Shown here one piece after another: positions 6,000-8,526 of a DNA stretch of 8,526 bases. Within the stretch, counting starts at the first letter, position 1; each line of letters starts with the position of its first letter. The position numbers and the translations under genes were made by a program. The stretch lies in the NCBI GenBank assembly GCA_949531795.1, contig CATIQX010000212.1:1-8526 (forward strand), in the 5' to 3' direction. Source of the stretch: Cryomorphaceae bacterium (lineage in GTDB: Bacteria; Bacteroidota; Bacteroidia; Flavobacteriales; BACL11). The notes beneath the pieces were generated by a model. It was not told the origin of the DNA and made no database searches. It was given only the letters and a program-made list of their open reading frames with translations.

Positions 6000-6010
6000 G
6001 GCCGTTTTTA

Positions 6011-6124
6011 CTAAACCACCGGCATATCATCTTCAGGTGTTTCTAATCCACGTAAATAGGTTAAACTAATATTGATTGAAGAATGTCCCATTGCCATTTT
6101 TAGCTTGGTTAATGCCCCTGTTTT
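6011..6124 (-). pseudogene. Integrase 3'-end remnant copy R4
   Basis: On the minus strand this is an uninterrupted frame of 37 codons plus stop: KTGALTKLKMAMGHSSINIS, then LTYLRGLETPEDDMPVV. It aligns with RTASVTKLQKAMGHSSINVS... of the intact integrase but lacks the three residues ELT/LTE and carries many synonymous and replacement differences. It thus comes from a related integrase and not from a duplication of the local one. The catalytic His of GHSS and the nucleophilic Tyr are kept, but nothing upstream of K is integrase-like. Confidence 0.88.
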
Positions 6125-6155
6125 ATTATTAATTTTAATCTCTTCTTATTCTTTT

Positions 6156-6353
6156 TTAATCAAAATAGAATAGTTTTTCAATTTTAACATTTAGCTTTTC
6201 CGCAATTTTCATAGCTAATTCTAAACTTGGTTTATATCTGTATCTTTCAATAGAAATTATGGTTTGCCGACTTACATCCACATTCTTTCCTAATTCTTCT
6301 TGAGTAAATCCTTTTTTTTGTCTAAACTCTTTAAGGTTATTTTTCAATACCAT
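6156..6353 (-). CDS. Small XRE-family (HTH_3) transcriptional regulator
   Basis: 65 residues: NNLKEFRQKKGFTQEELGKN, then VDVSRQTIISIERYRYKPS and IAEKLNVKIEKLFYF, a complete Cro/CI helix-turn-helix and little else. ATG at 6353-6351, one base after the stop of the DUF2178-like gene, so translation is coupled. It is third and last in the minus-strand operon beginning at 7201. By analogy with XRE/DUF2178 operons it probably represses that operon; the inverted repeat at 7211-7260 is a candidate operator. It resembles, but is not a recent copy of, the regulator at 2091-2303. Confidence 0.88.
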   Translation of the reverse strand: MVLKNNLKEFRQKKGFTQEELGKNVDVSRQTIISIERYRYKPSLELAMKIAEKLNVKIEKLFYFD

Positions 6354-6354
6354 A

Positions 6355-6777
6355 TTAGAACGTTCTATGAAGGTAAAATTGATAAATAGATTTAATTACC
6401 GAAACTATTAGTAAAAGCAATAGAATTAGAAATATTATTTCTCCATTTTGATTAATTGAAGAGTTAATTAATATTCCAATAAAAACGAATAAACTTAATT
6501 CATACAAGAGATACCCTAATTTATATGATTTTGAATTAATCATATCGTCTCTTTCATCTTCAGTAATTTTATTTTTGTAGGAAATTTCAAGTAGAGTGTA
6601 AGCAATTGAGAAGTAGATTACTACAAATATTATTATTTCAGTTCCTTTTCCAATCAAGTCACTCAAAAAAAATGTTGTGTCTTGGTTTTTGTAAAAATAT
6701 GGTAGAAATATTAGTGTAAATAATATAGAAAATACAATCTCAATTAAAATAGAAATCTCTTTTTTAGATAGTGTCAT
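6355..6777 (-). CDS. DUF2178-like membrane protein
   Basis: 140 residues with four membrane segments: about 8-27 (ISILIEIVFSILFTLIFLPY), about 46-66, about 85-105 and about 113-130. The cytoplasmic loop ITEDERDDMINSKSYKLGY is the hallmark of DUF2178 proteins, which often neighbour a small XRE regulator as here. Function is unknown. The start overlaps the end of the ExbB-like gene by 14 nt. Confidence 0.8.
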   Translation of the reverse strand: MTLSKKEISILIEIVFSILFTLIFLPYFYKNQDTTFFLSDLIGKGTEIIIFVVIYFSIAYTLLEISYKNKITEDERDDMINSKSYKLGYLLYELSLFVFIGILINSSINQNGEIIFLILLLLLIVSVIKSIYQFYLHRTF

Positions 6778-7201
6778 TTTGAGTGTTTTTATTTTGAACT
6801 ATTCTTAATATTAGAATTGCTAGTTTAGAAACTGAAAAGGTGAAAAGTCCGAATAGTGGAGATAATAATGCCACTTTAAGACCTCCAGCAATAATAGCTG
6901 GTTCTGCTTGTCCGCTTGCCTCTAAACCATCAAAAGAGGTTATTAATCCTGTAAAAGCTCCTATAGCTCCTATAGCTAATCCTAGTACACCACTATCATT
7001 TATATGTTTTAACGTTTTTATTGAAACATCAACATTTGTTTTAATGTTTAAAATGCTTTTTACAATATAATAGATTGATATTAGTAATGAGATGAGAATT
7101 AACGACATAAACAATGCCCCTCCTTCCATAAACCTATTAAATAAAGTTGTTCCGACTAGTCCTATTATTATTGCCATAATTCTTAATATTTTTAATTTCA
7201 T
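6764..7201 (-). CDS. MotA/TolQ/ExbB-like membrane protein
   Basis: 145 residues. Two N-terminal membrane helices (about 7-23 and 29-50) are followed by LGLAIGAIGAFTGLITSFDG and a second conserved segment AEPAIIAGGLKVALLSPLFG with a terminal hydrophobic helix. The GxIGxxxGL...ISxGLxxALxxxxxG pattern resembles the proton-channel core of the MotA/TolQ/ExbB superfamily. No ExbD/TolR partner is nearby, so a full energy-transducing complex is not encoded here. It is first in the minus-strand operon with the DUF2178-like and XRE genes. Confidence 0.65.
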   Translation of the reverse strand: MKLKILRIMAIIIGLVGTTLFNRFMEGGALFMSLILISLLISIYYIVKSILNIKTNVDVSIKTLKHINDSGVLGLAIGAIGAFTGLITSFDGLEASGQAEPAIIAGGLKVALLSPLFGLFTFSVSKLAILILRIVQNKNTQNDTI

Positions 7202-7210
7202 TTATTTTGT

Positions 7211-7260
7211 GTTAAGTAAGCTTTACAAATATATATAAATAAATGTCAAGTTAGCTTAAC
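7211..7260 (-). promoter_or_regulatory. Promoter region of the 7201 operon flanked by an inverted repeat
   Basis: A minus-strand -7 box TATATTTG lies at 7233-7226, about 25 nt before the start codon; no TTTG is found at -33. GTTAAGTAAGCTT (7211-7223) and AAGTTAGCTTAAC (7248-7260) are reverse complements at 10 of 13 positions and bracket the -7 box. This is the arrangement expected of paired operator sites for the operon's own XRE repressor; that link is inferred. Confidence 0.5.
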
Positions 7261-7293
7261 ATTATTTATTTATTTTCATTATGAAAATTGTCC

Positions 7294-8352
7294 CTAAACC
7301 ACAGGCATATCCTCTTCAGTAAGTTCTGGGATTTCTAATCCTCTTAAATAGGTTAAACTAACATTGATTGAAGAATGCCCCATAGCCTTCTGTAACTTGG
7401 TTACACTGGCTGTTCTTTTAAAGATATCTATCGCTCCTGAATGCCGAAAGGAGTAGAGCGTTTGGTCTTGTTGGATAAGTCGAGAAACTCTCTTAAATCG
7501 GCTCCAAAGAGTCTTAAAATAGTCTGGATTAGGAGGTTTAATTGAATCCGTGAATATGTTGTGATTTGATTCTCCTCTTACTAGATTTTCTTTAATGTAA
7601 GAAGGCACAGGTACTATTCTGTTCCTCCCAGATTTGTTTCTTTCACCAGATAGTTTAATGTAAGATAAATCTGCGGTAAAATCTCCCCAGGTTAGCTCTC
7701 TAATTTCTCGATGAGGTCTGAGCAAACACCCATAAGTAAGTATGCAGCAGAGGAAGAGATTCTGATTGTAATTCTTTATATCATCCAGTAGAGCGCTAAC
7801 ATCACTAATTGGTTTGTGAAGGCTTGCTTTAGCCTTCTTACTTTTAATATTCTTTGAAGGATGATGGCACATCCCAAGGAGATTGGCCTCATTTATTAAA
7901 ACATTGAGATGTCTTCTGATAGTATTGTGGGATACGCCGGAGCTGTACTTTAAAAGTATCCCTGATATATGTGATGAGGTTAGATTATCTCCCCTCATTT
8001 CATTAACAACCAATCTATAGACATGGTTAAGCATTTCATTGTATTTCTTTGAGTAATTACCATTTAGCTTATTGTTTAGAGCTTGTTTCAAGAATTCTCT
8101 ATCAGATTGCTTACCTACAACTACCGTATCTGAGTTGTACTGCTTTAATACTCCACCTTCAGTTAGAAATTTATAAACCTCAGCAGCTAATAGTTTACCA
8201 ATACTTAATCTTTGGTCTTCAGGATAACTATTTGGATTTGTAGTGCTATTAATTCGTTTTCCATTGTATAATCTGTAGCGTTTTTGATTAATGTAGAATG
8301 AGACAAATACCTTGTCATGGTCAAGGTGAACCTTTGGATAATTTAATTTCAT
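7294..8352 (-). CDS. Tyrosine recombinase/phage-type integrase
   Basis: 352 residues, complete. The N-terminal about 80 residues would bind arm-type sites, a helical core-binding (SAM-like) domain spans about 85-165 and the catalytic domain about 175-340. Visible catalytic residues: Arg near 212 in LLRPHREIRELTW, a Lys near 240 in NKSGRNRIVPVP, Arg303 in YSFRHS (Tyr at the position usually His/Lys), His326 in GHSS and the nucleophile Tyr335 in SLTYLRG. It cuts and rejoins DNA at specific sites through a 3'-phosphotyrosine. The gene is next to a tRNA-Asn-like sequence, as usual for island integrases, and its 3' end (7294 to about 7405) is the intact member of the family of boundary repeats. 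TTAGACAG repeats lie at its 5' end. Confidence 0.95.
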   Translation of the reverse strand: MKLNYPKVHLDHDKVFVSFYINQKRYRLYNGKRINSTTNPNSYPEDQRLSIGKLLAAEVYKFLTEGGVLKQYNSDTVVVGKQSDREFLKQALNNKLNGNYSKKYNEMLNHVYRLVVNEMRGDNLTSSHISGILLKYSSGVSHNTIRRHLNVLINEANLLGMCHHPSKNIKSKKAKASLHKPISDVSALLDDIKNYNQNLFLCCILTYGCLLRPHREIRELTWGDFTADLSYIKLSGERNKSGRNRIVPVPSYIKENLVRGESNHNIFTDSIKPPNPDYFKTLWSRFKRVSRLIQQDQTLYSFRHSGAIDIFKRTASVTKLQKAMGHSSINVSLTYLRGLEIPELTEEDMPVV

Positions 8353-8392
8353 TAGACAGTTTTTAGACAGTTAGAAATTTATTTCTGTCTAA
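8352..8392 (+). promoter_or_regulatory. Three TTAGACAG sites at the integrase 5' end
   Basis: TTAGACAG occurs at 8352-8359 and 8363-8370 as direct repeats 11 bp apart (TTAGACAGTT in both) and inverted at 8392-8385. The intervening AGAAAT/ATTTCT pair makes a short hairpin. They sit between the integrase start codon and the tRNA-like att site, the usual position for integrase arm-type sites or an autoregulatory operator. An imperfect -7 box (TAAATTTC, minus strand, 8381-8374) lies between them. Confidence 0.5.
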
Positions 8393-8400
8393 ATACTTGG

Positions 8401-8474
8401 TAATTAGTAGCTCAGTTGGTTAGAGCATCTGACTGTTAATCAGAGGGTCCAAGGTTCGAGTCCTTGAGGGGGAG
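8401..8474 (+). tRNA. tRNA-Asn(GTT)-like sequence with replaced 5' acceptor strand; probable attachment-site copy
   Basis: D stem GCTC/GAGC (8410-8413 and 8423-8426), anticodon stem TCTGA/TCAGA with loop CTGTTAA (anticodon GTT at 8435-8437), and T stem CAAGG/CCTTG with loop TTCGAGT (8455-8461) are all perfect. The 3' acceptor AGGGGGA (8467-8473) plus G discriminator matches a normal tRNA-Asn end, but the 5' strand is TAATTAG and cannot pair with it (TCCCCCT would be needed). The molecule is therefore probably not functional. It is best read as the att copy left at the integrase end of an island, with the working tRNA-Asn expected elsewhere. Confidence 0.7.
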
Positions 8475-8526
8475 CTAGCGTAACCGCTGCACTGCACATA
8501 CTAATTAAGCCCTTCGAATAATCGAG

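Noticed and set aside
1478..6124. CRISPR array as explanation of the repeats
   Set aside because: Repeats are 46-136 bp, coding, diverged and 0.3-2.9 kb apart, with genes as spacers and no cas genes.
1478..6124. Insertion sequence or classical attC sites
   Set aside because: No transposase or terminal inverted repeats; the copies are integrase coding ends without the R/L box folding of integron attC sites.
6840..7070. Plus-strand ORF opposite the ExbB-like gene
   Set aside because: Shadow; the minus-strand product has coherent membrane helices and a conserved motif.
8049..8243. Plus-strand ORF opposite the integrase N-terminus
   Set aside because: Shadow of a complete integrase gene.

Overview
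The window is AT-rich DNA from a member of the Bacteroidota, most likely a marine flavobacterium. The signs are TAnnTTTG-type -7 promoter boxes, a DUF5011-like plus BspA-like (DUF285) surface protein, a Bor-like lipoprotein, small membrane-protein/XRE operons and a Bacteroidota-style tyrosine recombinase (motif LRPHREIREL). It reads as an accessory island. No core metabolic operon is present.

Layout, left to right: (1) the 3' part of a large repeat-containing surface protein, open from the window edge to 1481; (2) 1690-2761, a membrane protein, a small XRE regulator and a Bor-like lipoprotein; (3) 3095-5374, a tight operon of an SDR oxidoreductase, a four-helix membrane protein and an AraC-type regulator, followed by decayed sequence (SHOCT-like remnant) and a 41-codon ORF; (4) 5793-5999, one small membrane-protein gene; (5) 7201-6156 on the minus strand, an ExbB/TolQ-like protein, a DUF2178-like membrane protein and an XRE regulator; (6) 8352-7294 on the minus strand, a complete 352-residue tyrosine recombinase; (7) 8401-8474, a tRNA-Asn(GTT)-like sequence whose 5' acceptor strand does not pair with its 3' strand, as expected of an island attachment-site copy.

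The striking feature is that the 3' end of the integrase gene recurs four more times, at about 1478, 2767, 5711 and 6011. All copies have the same orientation as the integrase and all begin at its stop codon. Each encodes a different variant of the integrase C-terminus; three copies reach the GHSxIN...TYLRGLE motif with the nucleophilic tyrosine, and the shortest starts at RGLE. Unrelated cargo lies between successive copies, so the window is a row of cassettes (over 1.5 kb, 1.29 kb, 2.94 kb, 0.30 kb and 1.28 kb) behind one intact integrase. Integron-like logic, with the recombination site embedded in the integrase's own 3' end, would explain this. Serial accretion of related elements into that site would also do so. 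Cargo genes are mostly membrane or surface proteins and small autoregulated operons with their own promoters. This mechanism is inferred from sequence layout only.
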